NCBI GenBank assembly: GCA_944323255.1
Contig: CALURU010000001.1
Span: 124,001 to 188,000 of the forward strand
DNA from: Candidatus Gastranaerophilales bacterium
Lineage (GTDB): Bacteria; Cyanobacteriota; Vampirovibrionia; Gastranaerophilales; Gastranaerophilaceae
Direction: 5' to 3'
Length of the DNA: 64,000 nucleotides
Part shown: piece by piece, positions 1-11,472 of the stretch
How the letters are laid out: each line of letters starts with the position of its first letter
How positions within the stretch are numbered: the stretch's first letter is position 1
Program-made: the position numbers and the translations under genes
The notes under the pieces: generated by a model
The model's input: the letters and a program-made list of their open reading frames with translations, nothing else
What the model was told of the DNA's origin: nothing
Databases searched by the model: none

Positions 1-971
1 AAATCCTTGTTATTGGTGACATGGCTCTGGATGAAATGGTTTATGGAGATACAGAGAGAATATCACGAGAGGCTCCTGTTTTAATTCTGCAACATACACA
101 TACCAAATTTATTCTTGGCGGAGCTTCAAATGCTGCTCACAACGTATCAACAATAAATAACGGAAATGTTTGTATTATAGGTGTAATTGGTGATGATTAT
201 CAGGGAATTGATTTAAAGAAAGCTTTTGAGAATGCTAATATTGATACAACTTCTCTAATTATTGATAAGTCAAGAAAAACCACTACAAAAACAAGAATAT
301 CAGGCTCTTGTTCTCATTCAATAACACAGCAGATTGTAAGAATAGATCGACAGACAAGTACGCCTTTATCAGCAGAAATAGAACAAAAAATTATAACTAC
401 AGCAGAAAAACATATACCTGAATGTGATGCTGTAATAATTTCAGATTACCACATAGGAACTTTAACTGAAAATGTAATAAGAGCTATTATAAGAATTGCA
501 AACAAATGTCATAAAAAAGTTGTGGTTGATGCACAAAGAAATTTAAACAAATATTATGGTGTTACTTCAATGACACCAAACTTACCTGATACTCAGAAAC
601 ATGTTGGTTTTTATTTAAGGACAAAAGAAGATTTTTTGAAAGCAGGTAATATACTTCTTGAGCAATCAGGTGCAAGTTCAATATTGATAACTTGCGGTTC
701 CGACGGGATGGTTGTTATTGATAATAACGGGAAGTACACACACATACCTGTATTTAATAAAGCAGAAGTTTTTGATGTGACAGGTGCAGGAGATACAGTT
801 ACAGCATTGTATACGATGGCGTTGGCAAGCGGTGCTGATTCTGTATATGCAGCAGTAATCGGAAATATCGCTGCAGGTATTGTAATTAAGCAATTCGGAT
901 GTGCGACAACTACTATAGGCGAAATATTAAGTTCTATACCTGATAGTATAACTTTAGATGAAGGAGAATAA
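1..971 (+). CDS. rfaE1: RfaE1/HldE-type D-glycero-beta-D-manno-heptose-7-phosphate kinase, 5' end outside window
   Basis: PfkB/ribokinase-family sugar kinase that would phosphorylate heptose-7-phosphate at C1 for ADP-heptose and lipopolysaccharide core synthesis. The reading frame is open from base 3, and the residues before the first ATG (base 21) already match the family start (ILVIGD, then a D-x-x-x-x-GD-x-x-RIS-x-EAPV pattern), so the true start lies before the window and only a few residues are missing. Near the C-terminus is the PfkB signature VTGAGDTV, which holds the catalytic Asp and anion hole. There is no nucleotidyltransferase domain, so this is a kinase-only protein, not the fused HldE of E. 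coli. The next gene starts 2 bases after the stop, suggesting an operon. Another PfkB sugar kinase is possible, but the N-terminal motif favours RfaE1. Confidence 0.85.
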   Translation, partial: ILVIGDMALDEMVYGDTERISREAPVLILQHTHTKFILGGASNAAHNVSTINNGNVCIIGVIGDDYQGIDLKKAFENANIDTTSLIIDKSRKTTTKTRISGSCSHSITQQIVRIDRQTSTPLSAEIEQKIITTAEKHIPECDAVIISDYHIGTLTENVIRAIIRIANKCHKKVVVDAQRNLNKYYGVTSMTPNLPDTQKHVGFYLRTKEDFLKAGNILLEQSGASSILITCGSDGMVVIDNNGKYTHIPVFNKAEVFDVTGAGDTVTALYTMALASGADSVYAAVIGNIAAGIVIKQFGCATTTIGEILSSIPDSITLDEGE

Positions 972-973
972 AC

Positions 974-1522
974 GTGAAAAATTTGCTTGGTAAATTCAAT
1001 ATTGTTGATATCATTATTGTTTTAGGCGTAATAATAGCTTTACTTGTAGGAGTTGCGACTACACGCCACTTTAGACAAACGGCAGATAAACAGATAGAAG
1101 CTACATCGCAAATTACTTTTCAGGTTTTTTTAAGAGGTGTAACGGTCACCGGTGATGTGTTCCCTATTAAATCAGACGATAAAACTTTTATAACCATAAG
1201 AAATGTGCCATATACTGAGCTAAAAGTTTTAAATGTTACTTCACAAGCAAGACAGACCGCAATATCTTCAGCCAGGGCTAAAGAACAGTATATTTTAATT
1301 AAGGATCCAGCCCAACCTTCAATATATGACGCAATTGTAACAATAACAGACACTGCAAAAATTACGAAGGACGGGGCAGTAGTAGGCGGAAATAAAATAA
1401 AAATGGGTTTGCCTGTTACATTAGAAGGTACAAACTACAAGTTTAACGGTACAATTTCAGATGTTCGTGTTACCTCACAGTCAGGTGTTGAAGATTCTGG
1501 TGCTAATAATCTGGTAGGATAA
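974..1522 (+). CDS. DUF4330-type membrane-anchored protein
   Basis: A 182-residue protein with one N-terminal membrane anchor (about residues 9-28, VDIIIVLGVIIALLVGV) and a predicted beta-rich extracytoplasmic remainder. The N-terminal pattern GKFNIVDIIIVLGV followed by a soluble domain fits DUF4330, a family of unknown function seen mainly in Cyanobacteria and relatives. The start is a GTG 2 bases after the upstream stop, with AGGAG 7 bases before it; no ATG with a better site is present. It sits between the heptose kinase and an O-antigen ligase-like gene, so a role in envelope polysaccharide export or assembly is an inference from context only. Confidence 0.7.
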   Translation: MKNLLGKFNIVDIIIVLGVIIALLVGVATTRHFRQTADKQIEATSQITFQVFLRGVTVTGDVFPIKSDDKTFITIRNVPYTELKVLNVTSQARQTAISSARAKEQYILIKDPAQPSIYDAIVTITDTAKITKDGAVVGGNKIKMGLPVTLEGTNYKFNGTISDVRVTSQSGVEDSGANNLVG

Positions 1523-1530
1523 GGTGCTTT

Positions 1531-4771
<3,241 letters not shown>

Positions 4772-4773
4772 GA

Positions 4774-5223
4774 ATGAAGAAGAATCTAAATGTTATACAA
4801 ATAAGAGGCGTAAAAGGTTTAATAATTCTTGGGATGGTTGTTTGCTGTCTCATAGCAGGTTTTATAGTTTTCCCCGGCTGGATTGCGATGCATATGTGGA
4901 ATCTTATGACCGTGTTTTTCCCTGATGTTCCGGCTATAGGGTGTATTCAAGGAGTACTTCTGTGGGGTATTATGATTGCTTCTTATCTAGCTTTTAAAAA
5001 AGAAAAGCTTGTCATACGTATAAAAAGCCCAAAAGGGTTAAGTGAAGAAGAATTAAAGGCAGTTTTTGCAAATTTAAAAAAGCAGGGCAAAGAAGATAAA
5101 TTTATTCAATCAATGTTGAAGGCTCGTGAAGCAGAATTAAAAATTAAGAATGCAGAACAGAACACTCCTAATATAGAAGTAATTGATGAAAACAAAGAGG
5201 AAGTAAATTCAAATAATAATTAA
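4774..5223 (+). CDS. Small membrane protein with acidic coiled-coil tail, unknown function
   Basis: I do not recognise this 149-residue protein. It has two hydrophobic segments (about residues 13-34 and 57-73) separated by a short aromatic loop. A charged C-terminal half follows, with KGLSEEELKAVFANLKKQGKEDKF helical character and an acidic Glu/Asn-rich end. It starts 2 bases after the ligA stop and closes the operon just before a bidirectional terminator. The motif LSEEELKAVFANLKKQGKEDK resembles short helical hairpins in other uncharacterised membrane proteins, but no function follows from it. Confidence 0.75.
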   Translation: MKKNLNVIQIRGVKGLIILGMVVCCLIAGFIVFPGWIAMHMWNLMTVFFPDVPAIGCIQGVLLWGIMIASYLAFKKEKLVIRIKSPKGLSEEELKAVFANLKKQGKEDKFIQSMLKAREAELKIKNAEQNTPNIEVIDENKEEVNSNNN

Positions 5224-5238
5224 AATTAATAAAAAAAT

Positions 5239-5272
5239 AAAGAGCGGAGATTTAATTCTCCGCTCTTATTTT
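5239..5272. terminator. Bidirectional intrinsic terminator
   Basis: An 11-bp perfect stem (5240-5250 pairing with 5257-5267) with a 6-base loop. It has an A-run on its left and a T-rich stretch on its right, so it can stop transcription of the plus-strand ligA operon and of nusA on the minus strand, which converge here. Confidence 0.85.
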
Positions 5273-5276
5273 CCAA

Positions 5277-6512
5277 CTATTCTTCTTCAGAATTTTCTTC
5301 AATTTCGTCTTGTTGAATATCTTCTTCATCCAGAGCTTGTTGATTCATTTCTTCTTCAATTTCTTCCTGAATTTCATCAGAATCAACCGGACGTTCTTCC
5401 TCCTCAGGCACTTCTTCATTGTAATCGTAATTTTCACTTCTGGAGGCTTCTTCGTTTTCCATTTGTGAAACACTCTTAATATCGATCTTCCAACCGGTCA
5501 ATCTATGAGCCAGTCTTACATTTTGTCCTTCTCTTCCGATTGCAAGTGATAACTGATCATCAGGTACTACAACAAGAGCATCTTTGGTTTCTTCATCATC
5601 TGTCATAATATCTACCGACACAACTCTTGCAGGAGAGATTGCGTTTACGATATACTCAACCGGATCTGGAGACCATCTTACGATATCGATTTTTTCGTTT
5701 TTTAATTCTCCCACAATAGTTTGTATTCTAGAACCTCTAGGTCCAATACATGCTCCAACAGAATCTACTTCCGGATCATTTGACCATACTGCAATTTTAG
5801 TTCTAAAGCCTGCTTCTCTGGCAATTGATTTAATTTCAACAATTCCGTCCTCAATTTCCGGAACCTCAAGTTCAAAGAGTTCTCTTACAATTTCTGAATG
5901 GGCATGTGATACTATGACCTGTGGCAATCTGTTTGTTTCTTTTACGTTGAGAACAAAAACTCTTATTCTGTTACCGGGTTTGTAGTATTCACGAGGAATT
6001 TGTTCTTTTTGCGGCATTATTGCATCTGTTTTACCAATATTTACTATAACATTTCTGTTTTCAACCCTTTGAATAATACCTGTTGTCAATGTTCCTTTCT
6101 TTTCAAGAAATTCATTTAGAATGTTATTTCTTTCAGCATCCCTGATTCTTTGTGTAATAACCTGTTTTGCAGATTGAGCTGCAATACGACCGAACTGATC
6201 AGGTGTAACTTCGATTTTGACTTCGTCATCTACTTCAACTTCATCATCAATTTCTTTTGCATCTTCCAACGAAATTTGAGTATCAGGATCTTCTACTGTT
6301 TCAACAACTGTTTTAGTGCTGAAAACCCCGATTTCACCAGTTTGTTCATCTAAAATAGCTTCTATGTTAGCAGCTTCTTTAACGTGCATATGTTTTTTAT
6401 ATGCAGCAACCATAGCGTCACATAATGACGATATCAAAACTTCTTTTGATATTCCTCTTTCTCTTTCCAGCTCTTCGCAAGCTTCAAATAATGCTGTTCC
6501 GATTTTAATCAT
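5277..6512 (-). CDS. nusA: Transcription elongation/termination factor NusA
   Basis: RNA polymerase-binding factor that modulates pausing, termination and antitermination. The 411-residue protein shows the N-terminal RNAP-binding domain (about 1-125), an S1 domain containing GIIQRVENRNVIVNIGKTDA, and KH domains with GPRGSRIQTIV and GREGQNVRLAHRLTGW. From about residue 350 there is a strongly acidic Glu-rich tail and no C-terminal AR repeats. AGGAG lies a few bases before the ATG. It follows rimP by 17 bases, the conserved rimP-nusA order; infB is not the next gene here, which departs from the common rimP-nusA-infB order. Confidence 0.95.
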   Translation of the reverse strand: MIKIGTALFEACEELERERGISKEVLISSLCDAMVAAYKKHMHVKEAANIEAILDEQTGEIGVFSTKTVVETVEDPDTQISLEDAKEIDDEVEVDDEVKIEVTPDQFGRIAAQSAKQVITQRIRDAERNNILNEFLEKKGTLTTGIIQRVENRNVIVNIGKTDAIMPQKEQIPREYYKPGNRIRVFVLNVKETNRLPQVIVSHAHSEIVRELFELEVPEIEDGIVEIKSIAREAGFRTKIAVWSNDPEVDSVGACIGPRGSRIQTIVGELKNEKIDIVRWSPDPVEYIVNAISPARVVSVDIMTDDEETKDALVVVPDDQLSLAIGREGQNVRLAHRLTGWKIDIKSVSQMENEEASRSENYDYNEEVPEEEERPVDSDEIQEEIEEEMNQQALDEEDIQQDEIEENSEEE

Positions 6513-6529
6513 TATTTATTCTCCTTATC

Positions 6530-7012
6530 TTAATCAATGTATAATTTAGCTGATTGTATATTTGATTTTGGGATTTCGAGTTCTTCTCCGTCTTCAAATC
6601 TCAGGAATTTTAAACCGCTATTGTCATCCCAGTCCAAAATTTCACCTTTAAATATTTTTTCTGTTTCACCATCAAGAGGAGTTTTTAGCTTAAGACTAAT
6701 TCTTCTGCCTTTAAAGATTATAAACTCTTTATCTGACTTGAATTTTCTCTCAAGTCCGGGAGATGAAACTTCTAAATAGTATTTTACCGGAATTAGCTCG
6801 TCTAAAAAGTCGTTAAGACTTCTTGTAACATTCTCGCAATCATCCAGTGTGATATCCTTTTCGTAGGAATAAAGATATATTCTCAAAAACCATTTGTGGT
6901 TTTCTTTTATAAATTCAATTTCTATAGGAATAAGGTTAAATCTCATTACAGTATTCTCAATGAGCGGCGTTATCTTTTCCAAGATTTCGTGTCTGTTAAT
7001 TTCCTGCTTCAT
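6530..7012 (-). CDS. rimP: Ribosome maturation factor RimP
   Basis: Needed for 30S subunit maturation. The 160-residue length and two-domain layout match the family. The N-terminal domain ends with the diagnostic YYLEVSSPGLERKF motif, and the C-terminal SH3-like domain carries GRRISLKLKTP and DGEELEIPKSNIQSAKL. AAGGAG lies just before the ATG. It is the first gene of a two-gene rimP-nusA unit and is preceded by a structured leader (7028-7103). Confidence 0.93.
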   Translation of the reverse strand: MKQEINRHEILEKITPLIENTVMRFNLIPIEIEFIKENHKWFLRIYLYSYEKDITLDDCENVTRSLNDFLDELIPVKYYLEVSSPGLERKFKSDKEFIIFKGRRISLKLKTPLDGETEKIFKGEILDWDDNSGLKFLRFEDGEELEIPKSNIQSAKLYID

Positions 7013-7027
7013 AAGACTCCTTCCTTT

Positions 7028-7106
7028 GATGTCTAAGGGGCGGTAACTGCTAATAAGAGATTTACCCCCTAATAAAAAAAGAACGGGAATAATAACCGTT
7101 CTTTTT
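7028..7106 (-). promoter_or_regulatory. Structured 5' leader of rimP-nusA with a terminator hairpin
   Basis: Read on the minus strand, an 8-bp stem (7096-7103 with 7079-7086) is followed immediately by seven T residues (7074-7080 region), a textbook intrinsic terminator shape. It is 60-90 bases upstream of the rimP start. A second possible stem pairs GGGGGTAA with TTACCGCCCC (about 7028-7070) between it and the gene. If transcription starts further upstream, this would be an attenuator. If it starts inside the leader, the hairpin is only an insulator from antisense transcription. Confidence 0.5.
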
Positions 7107-7223
7107 CTAAGAAACTATTCACAACTTGAGTATACCAGATATACGTTTTTTTGTAAATTGTTTTATTAAGCTTTATGAAGCCTCTTAAGTTTTCGCAGTT
7201 CATTATTTCTACACAAAAATATT

Positions 7224-7234
7224 TATGATAAAAT
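7224..7234 (+). promoter_or_regulatory. Extended -10 promoter element of lysS
   Basis: The sequence TATGATAAAAT (-10 TAAAAT) lies about 40 bases before lysS. The near-identical TGTGATAAAAT recurs before the 12.6-kb kinase gene and the rfb operon, which suggests a shared promoter form. No good -35 hexamer is visible. Confidence 0.45.
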
Positions 7235-7273
7235 GTCTACTAAGAGTAATTGTTAACATGAGGATATAATAAA

Positions 7274-8809
7274 ATGACACAACAAACAAAAGAACCTGTT
7301 TCGGCAAAGGAAACTATAAGACAAACAAGAATTCAAAAACTTGCCGAACTCGCTGATAAAGGCATAAATCCGTATCCTTATGCATTTGATAAGGACGCAG
7401 ATGCTAAGGATTTACAGGAAAAATATAAAGATCTTCCTGCCGGTGAAGAGACTGAAGATTTCTATTCAGTAGCCGGAAGAGTAATGGCTATACGAAATTC
7501 AGGAATGTTTATTGACCTAATGGATACAACAGGTAAAATACAGATTTTTTCACACAAAGAAAACATGGATTCAGAAATGGTCAAGACTCTTAAACTCGTT
7601 GATATTGGTGATATTCTTGGATTTTATGGTTCTATTAGAAGGACTCCGAGAGGGGAGTTGTCTATAAAGGCTAAAAGCTTTAAGATGCTTTCCAAATCTC
7701 TTCTTCCGCTTCCTAATAAACAAATAAGCGATGAAAAATTAGAACAATTAAAAATGTACCATACTATGTCTGACACCGAAACAAAATACCGTCAGAGGTA
7801 TGTAGATTTAATTGTTAATGAAAAAACGAGAGATACTTTTAGAAAAAGAAGTTTGATTATTCAAAAGGTAAGAGAATATTTAACTAATCAGGGCTTTTTG
7901 GAAGTTGAGACTCCAATGCTTCATACACAGGCTTCTGGAGCAAATGCAAGACCATTCATTACACACCATAATGCTTTAAATATGGACTTGACTTTGAGAA
8001 TAGCTCCTGAACTTCACTTAAAAAGACTCATGGTAGGTGGATTGAGCGAGAAGATTTTTGAACTTTCAAGATGCTTTAGAAATGAGGGTATAGATACACG
8101 TCATAATCCGGAATTTACAATGATAGAACTCTATCAATCTTATGTTGATTACAATGAGATGATGGTTTTGACAGAAAATCTTGTAGCATATGTAGCACAG
8201 GAGGTTCTCGGAACTACAAAAATTAAATATGGCGATAATGAAATAGATTTAACTCCTCCATGGGATAGAAAAACAATGCTAGGGGCAATAAAAGAGTATA
8301 CAGGTGTAGACTTTGGTGAATTCTTTACTCCAAAAGAGGCATATGACAAAGCAAAATCAATGCATATTGAAGTAGACGAAGATATGAACTGGGGACAAAT
8401 TGTAGAAGCTGTATTTGAAGCAACAGTAGAGCCTACTTTAATCCAGCCGATACATATTATAGATTATCCGAGAGAAATTTCCCCATTGGCAAAGGTTCAC
8501 CGTGATAATGACAGATTAACAGAACGTTTCGAAACACGAGTTAACGGATGGGAAATTGCAAATGCGTTTTCAGAACTTACTGACCCTATCGATCAGCGTC
8601 ACAGATTTGAAGCACAGGCTCTTGCCAAAGCTAATGGTGATGAAGAGGCTATGTCTTATGATGCAGACTACATAAACGCCCTTGAATATGGTCTTGCTCC
8701 AACAGGCGGCATGGGAATGGGAATTGACAGGCTGGTAATGCTTCTGACAAATTCTCCGACAATTAGAGATGTAATTGCATTCCCGACATTAAAGAAAATT
8801 GAGAATTAG
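7274..8809 (+). CDS. lysS: Class II lysyl-tRNA synthetase LysS
   Basis: Charges tRNA-Lys. The 511-residue protein has the OB-fold anticodon-binding domain (about 60-170, with IQIFSHKENMD) and a class II catalytic core. Motif 2 is FRNEGIDTRHNPEFTMIELYQ-like, and the C-terminal motif 3 is GGMGMGIDRLVMLL, with the invariant Arg. GAGGATA lies 6-7 bases before the ATG. A single tRNA-Lys(TTT) gene is found at 32.2 kb in this window. The gene is divergent from rimP-nusA. Confidence 0.97.
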   Translation: MTQQTKEPVSAKETIRQTRIQKLAELADKGINPYPYAFDKDADAKDLQEKYKDLPAGEETEDFYSVAGRVMAIRNSGMFIDLMDTTGKIQIFSHKENMDSEMVKTLKLVDIGDILGFYGSIRRTPRGELSIKAKSFKMLSKSLLPLPNKQISDEKLEQLKMYHTMSDTETKYRQRYVDLIVNEKTRDTFRKRSLIIQKVREYLTNQGFLEVETPMLHTQASGANARPFITHHNALNMDLTLRIAPELHLKRLMVGGLSEKIFELSRCFRNEGIDTRHNPEFTMIELYQSYVDYNEMMVLTENLVAYVAQEVLGTTKIKYGDNEIDLTPPWDRKTMLGAIKEYTGVDFGEFFTPKEAYDKAKSMHIEVDEDMNWGQIVEAVFEATVEPTLIQPIHIIDYPREISPLAKVHRDNDRLTERFETRVNGWEIANAFSELTDPIDQRHRFEAQALAKANGDEEAMSYDADYINALEYGLAPTGGMGMGIDRLVMLLTNSPTIRDVIAFPTLKKIEN

Positions 8810-8816
8810 TTAATAA

Positions 8817-8843
8817 GGGCGGAGCTTTTTAAAAGCTCCGCCC
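8817..8843 (+). terminator. Strong hairpin between lysS and thiL
   Basis: A 13-bp perfect stem (8817-8829 with 8831-8843) with G+C-rich base and a T/A top starts 7 bases after the lysS stop. No good T-run follows on the plus strand, so it may be a partial terminator, an RNA stability element or a processing site rather than a full stop. Confidence 0.6.
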
Positions 8844-8857
8844 CTCTAAAATGCGGC

Positions 8858-9736
8858 ATGAAAGAACTGGATTTAATTAAAGCAATCAAAAATCAAATTG
8901 GAGATGAGTACATTGGAGATGATTGTGCTTATCTCATGGATTCTGGTATTGTGATTTCACAAGATAGTTTGGTTGAAGATATTCATTTTAAAAGGGGATG
9001 GTGTACACCGTGGCAGCTTGGCTACAAAGCTGTTGCCGTAAATATAAGCGATATTTTGGCATCAGGTGCTGAGCCTGCTTATATTACGATTGCTTTATCT
9101 TTGCCTAAAGACACAACAGAAGATTTTGTTGAGGAATTTTACTGCGGAGCAAAGCAGGCTTTGTATGGTGCAAAAATCGTTGGAGGTGATATTACAGGCT
9201 CTGATAAGATTTTTATATCGGTTGCAGCTATTGGTAATACAAAAGGACGAAAGATTTCTTCCAGAAGTGCTGCAAAACCGGGTTATAAAGTTATTATTGC
9301 CTCAAAAAGTCTTGAAAAAATCGGTAAGAGCTCTAAAGGACTTTTAGAATTAATGCAGGACGGATGTAATATGGATTTAATTAGCGCCCATTTAGAGCCT
9401 CAATTAGACGTGAAATTTTCACGGAAAATATCTGAATATATTAACGAAGATTATGCAATGATGGACACGTCAGATGGTTTAGCGGACGCTTTGTACAAAA
9501 TTGCAGAGGCAAGCAAGGTCAGTATAAATTCAGAATATATTGACGGAATATTCGGAGCTGAGGACTATATTCTTGTTGCTGCAGTACCTGAAGAATTCTT
9601 AAAACAGATAAATGGCTATACCATTATTGGTGAAGTTCTGGAAAAACAAGAGTATGTTATTAAGCTAGGTGAAAAAAAATATAATAATTATGATGAATTA
9701 AACTTATTTAACCACTTTGGAGGAGATGATGAATAA
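8858..9736 (+). CDS. thiL: Thiamine-monophosphate kinase ThiL
   Basis: Phosphorylates thiamine monophosphate to the active diphosphate. The 292-residue protein begins with the family layout GDDCAYL, SQDSLVEDIHF and KAVAVNISDILASGAEP, which carry the Asp residues that bind Mg-ATP. GGDITGSDKIFISVAAIG and MDTSDGLADAL follow. No clear Shine-Dalgarno is seen before the ATG, which sits just after the hairpin behind lysS; an overlapping ATG at 8851 is in another frame and closes quickly. Its 3' end overlaps the ispD start by 8 bases. Confidence 0.93.
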   Translation: MKELDLIKAIKNQIGDEYIGDDCAYLMDSGIVISQDSLVEDIHFKRGWCTPWQLGYKAVAVNISDILASGAEPAYITIALSLPKDTTEDFVEEFYCGAKQALYGAKIVGGDITGSDKIFISVAAIGNTKGRKISSRSAAKPGYKVIIASKSLEKIGKSSKGLLELMQDGCNMDLISAHLEPQLDVKFSRKISEYINEDYAMMDTSDGLADALYKIAEASKVSINSEYIDGIFGAEDYILVAAVPEEFLKQINGYTIIGEVLEKQEYVIKLGEKKYNNYDELNLFNHFGGDDE

Positions 9737-10379
9737 ATTTTCTGTAATAATACCTGCCGGAGGAACTTCTTCACGGTATGGAAATACAAATAAACTTTTG
9801 GAAAAAATTAATGATAGAACAGTTATAGAGGAGACTGTTTCAAAATTTGTTGATTTTGAGGAAATAACTGAAATAATTATACCTGCAAATGCGTCTATAA
9901 TTGACGAATTAAAGGAATTGTTAAAAGATTCGAAAATAAATATTATAGAAGGCGGCAGCACAAGACAGAAATCCGTTTATAATGCACTTCAGGTTGTTAA
10001 TAATGATTATGTACTTATTCATGACGGAGCAAGACCGCTAATACGAAAAGATACTATAGATTATGTCTTGAAAGCTGTTCTAGATAAGCAGGCAGTATCA
10101 GTTATGACTAAAACTACTGATACAATAAAAGAGGTTGATTCAGAGGGACGCATTATACGTACTATAGATCGCTCAAAATTATATAATACTCAAACCCCTC
10201 AAGCTTTTAAAACTTCTATAATAAAAGAAGCACATGAAAAATTAATAGAAGGAAATTTTACGGATGATTCTTCAATGCTTGAGTATCTTAGTATTCCGGT
10301 ATATATAGTTAATGGAAGTTATACAAATATTAAAATTACCATAAAAAGCGATTTAGATTTTGCAAGACTTTATATTTAA
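9729..10379 (+). CDS. ispD: 2-C-methyl-D-erythritol 4-phosphate cytidylyltransferase IspD
   Basis: Third step of the MEP isoprenoid pathway: transfers CMP to MEP. It has the nucleotidyltransferase N-terminus VIIPAGGTSSRYG with a downstream Lys (NKLL), a conserved HDGARPLI motif and TQTPQAFK near residue 150. A TTG at 9717 and an ATG at 9726 are also in frame. The ATG at 9729, 5 bases after the GGAGG, gives the best spacing and the family-typical start, for 216 residues. It overlaps thiL by 8 bases. The later pathway gene dxr is at 27.5 kb in a different operon. Confidence 0.93.
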   Translation: MNKFSVIIPAGGTSSRYGNTNKLLEKINDRTVIEETVSKFVDFEEITEIIIPANASIIDELKELLKDSKINIIEGGSTRQKSVYNALQVVNNDYVLIHDGARPLIRKDTIDYVLKAVLDKQAVSVMTKTTDTIKEVDSEGRIIRTIDRSKLYNTQTPQAFKTSIIKEAHEKLIEGNFTDDSSMLEYLSIPVYIVNGSYTNIKITIKSDLDFARLYI

Positions 10380-10509
10380 ACATTCTGGCTAGAAGAAAAT
10401 ATTAATAATAAAATAATATTAGTTTTAAGAATTACCTAATTTTATTGATTTTTAAAGAAAAATATTCTACTTGACGGTTCAATAGAGAACATTTAAACAA
10501 AATTTTATA

Positions 10510-10532
10510 GTGGTATCACAAGGTGGTATCAC
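10510..10532 (+). repeat. Two 10-bp direct repeats at the ribosome binding site
   Basis: GTGGTATCAC occurs at 10510-10519 and again at 10523-10532, directly before the ATG at 10534. The second copy includes the AGGTGG ribosome binding site. It could be a slipped duplication or a binding site for a regulator of translation. Confidence 0.55.
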
Positions 10533-10533
10533 T

Positions 10534-11433
10534 ATGAAAAAATTTATATCAATATTACTAATATTTTTCTTTATAATAACTTTTTATCCTATAACTGCTG
10601 CTGCATCAACGCAAGCCAGTACTATTTCCAAAATAGAAAATGATATTTACGGCTTTGATTATCCAAAGGACTCTGCTAAAAGCCGGATAGAAAGGCTTGA
10701 AAAGACCATATATGGCAAAGCTGGTGCCGGTGATATTAATAAAAGGCTTACAAAGCTTTCGGGAGATATATCGGCTGATGTAATAGGATTGGAAATTCCT
10801 CCCGTAGAGGATACATTTGCGCATGCAGATGAGGAGCTTGCTGATAGTTCAGTTAATTATCCTATAGTTAATGAAATAGAACAAAAGTTATTTAACGAAA
10901 CATATAAAAACAGAGATTTTCATACCAGAATAGTTACGATTGAAAAGAAACTTTTTGGCAAAGTATACGATGTAGATGACTATGCTACACGTATGGACAG
11001 AATCAAGGCAGAGATTATGCCTGAAACAGTGGATTACACTGATAGGTTTGCCCATGAATACCGTGATAACAGAAACAATATGCTTACTTCCGAAGATTTA
11101 GGTGGTACATCTTTTAACAGGTTTGGCATGCCATTCGGTCAAAGAAATTACTCAAGACCATATGCAAATTATGGAGATGAGTTTATAGGGGGTGCTGCGC
11201 CTGTACCTAATTATAATACTAATTTGAATGATGAACTTGCTCAATTAGAGTACGAAACCTTCGGAACAGAGTTTTCTAATGAAGATACAACTTCCAGAAT
11301 AAAGAGATTAAATAGTGTGAATAAAGCTAAAAAATCATCACAAAGGTATGACTCAAATAAATTTACTCAAAGAATGTCAACAGCAATGGAAATAGGTGCT
11401 ATGATTTTGATGATACTTGCAATGGTCCTATAA
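10534..11433 (+). CDS. Secreted protein with repeated IExxxFGxxY-type motifs
   Basis: I do not know a function for this 299-residue protein. It has a signal peptide (MKKFISILLIFFFIITFYP, then TAAAS) and four or five copies of a roughly 45-residue unit. Each unit begins with an I/L-E-x-x-x-[FY]-G-type segment (KIENDIYGF, RLEKTIYGK, EIEQKLFNE, TIEKKLFGK, QLEYETFGT) and ends with R[IL]-x-[RK][IL]. The end is a hydrophobic helix (AMILMILAMVL), so the protein may be anchored at both ends. Similar spaced motifs are, to my knowledge, seen in uncharacterised cyanobacterial-lineage proteins. The in-frame GTG at 10510 would destroy the signal peptide and is rejected. Confidence 0.75.
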   Translation: MKKFISILLIFFFIITFYPITAAASTQASTISKIENDIYGFDYPKDSAKSRIERLEKTIYGKAGAGDINKRLTKLSGDISADVIGLEIPPVEDTFAHADEELADSSVNYPIVNEIEQKLFNETYKNRDFHTRIVTIEKKLFGKVYDVDDYATRMDRIKAEIMPETVDYTDRFAHEYRDNRNNMLTSEDLGGTSFNRFGMPFGQRNYSRPYANYGDEFIGGAAPVPNYNTNLNDELAQLEYETFGTEFSNEDTTSRIKRLNSVNKAKKSSQRYDSNKFTQRMSTAMEIGAMILMILAMVL

Positions 11434-11435
11434 AT

Positions 11436-11465
11436 AAATCCCCTTAAAATTATTTAAGGGGATTT
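11436..11465. terminator. Bidirectional terminator hairpin
   Basis: A 13-bp perfect stem (11436-11448 with 11453-11465) lies between convergent genes. The arms end in AAAT/ATTT, which supplies a modest U-tract in each direction. Confidence 0.75.
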
Positions 11466-11472
11466 AAAATAT

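Noticed and set aside
5584-5985. 133-residue plus-strand frame inside nusA
   Set aside because: It is antisense to a clearly coding gene, has Ser/Thr-rich shadow composition and no Shine-Dalgarno.
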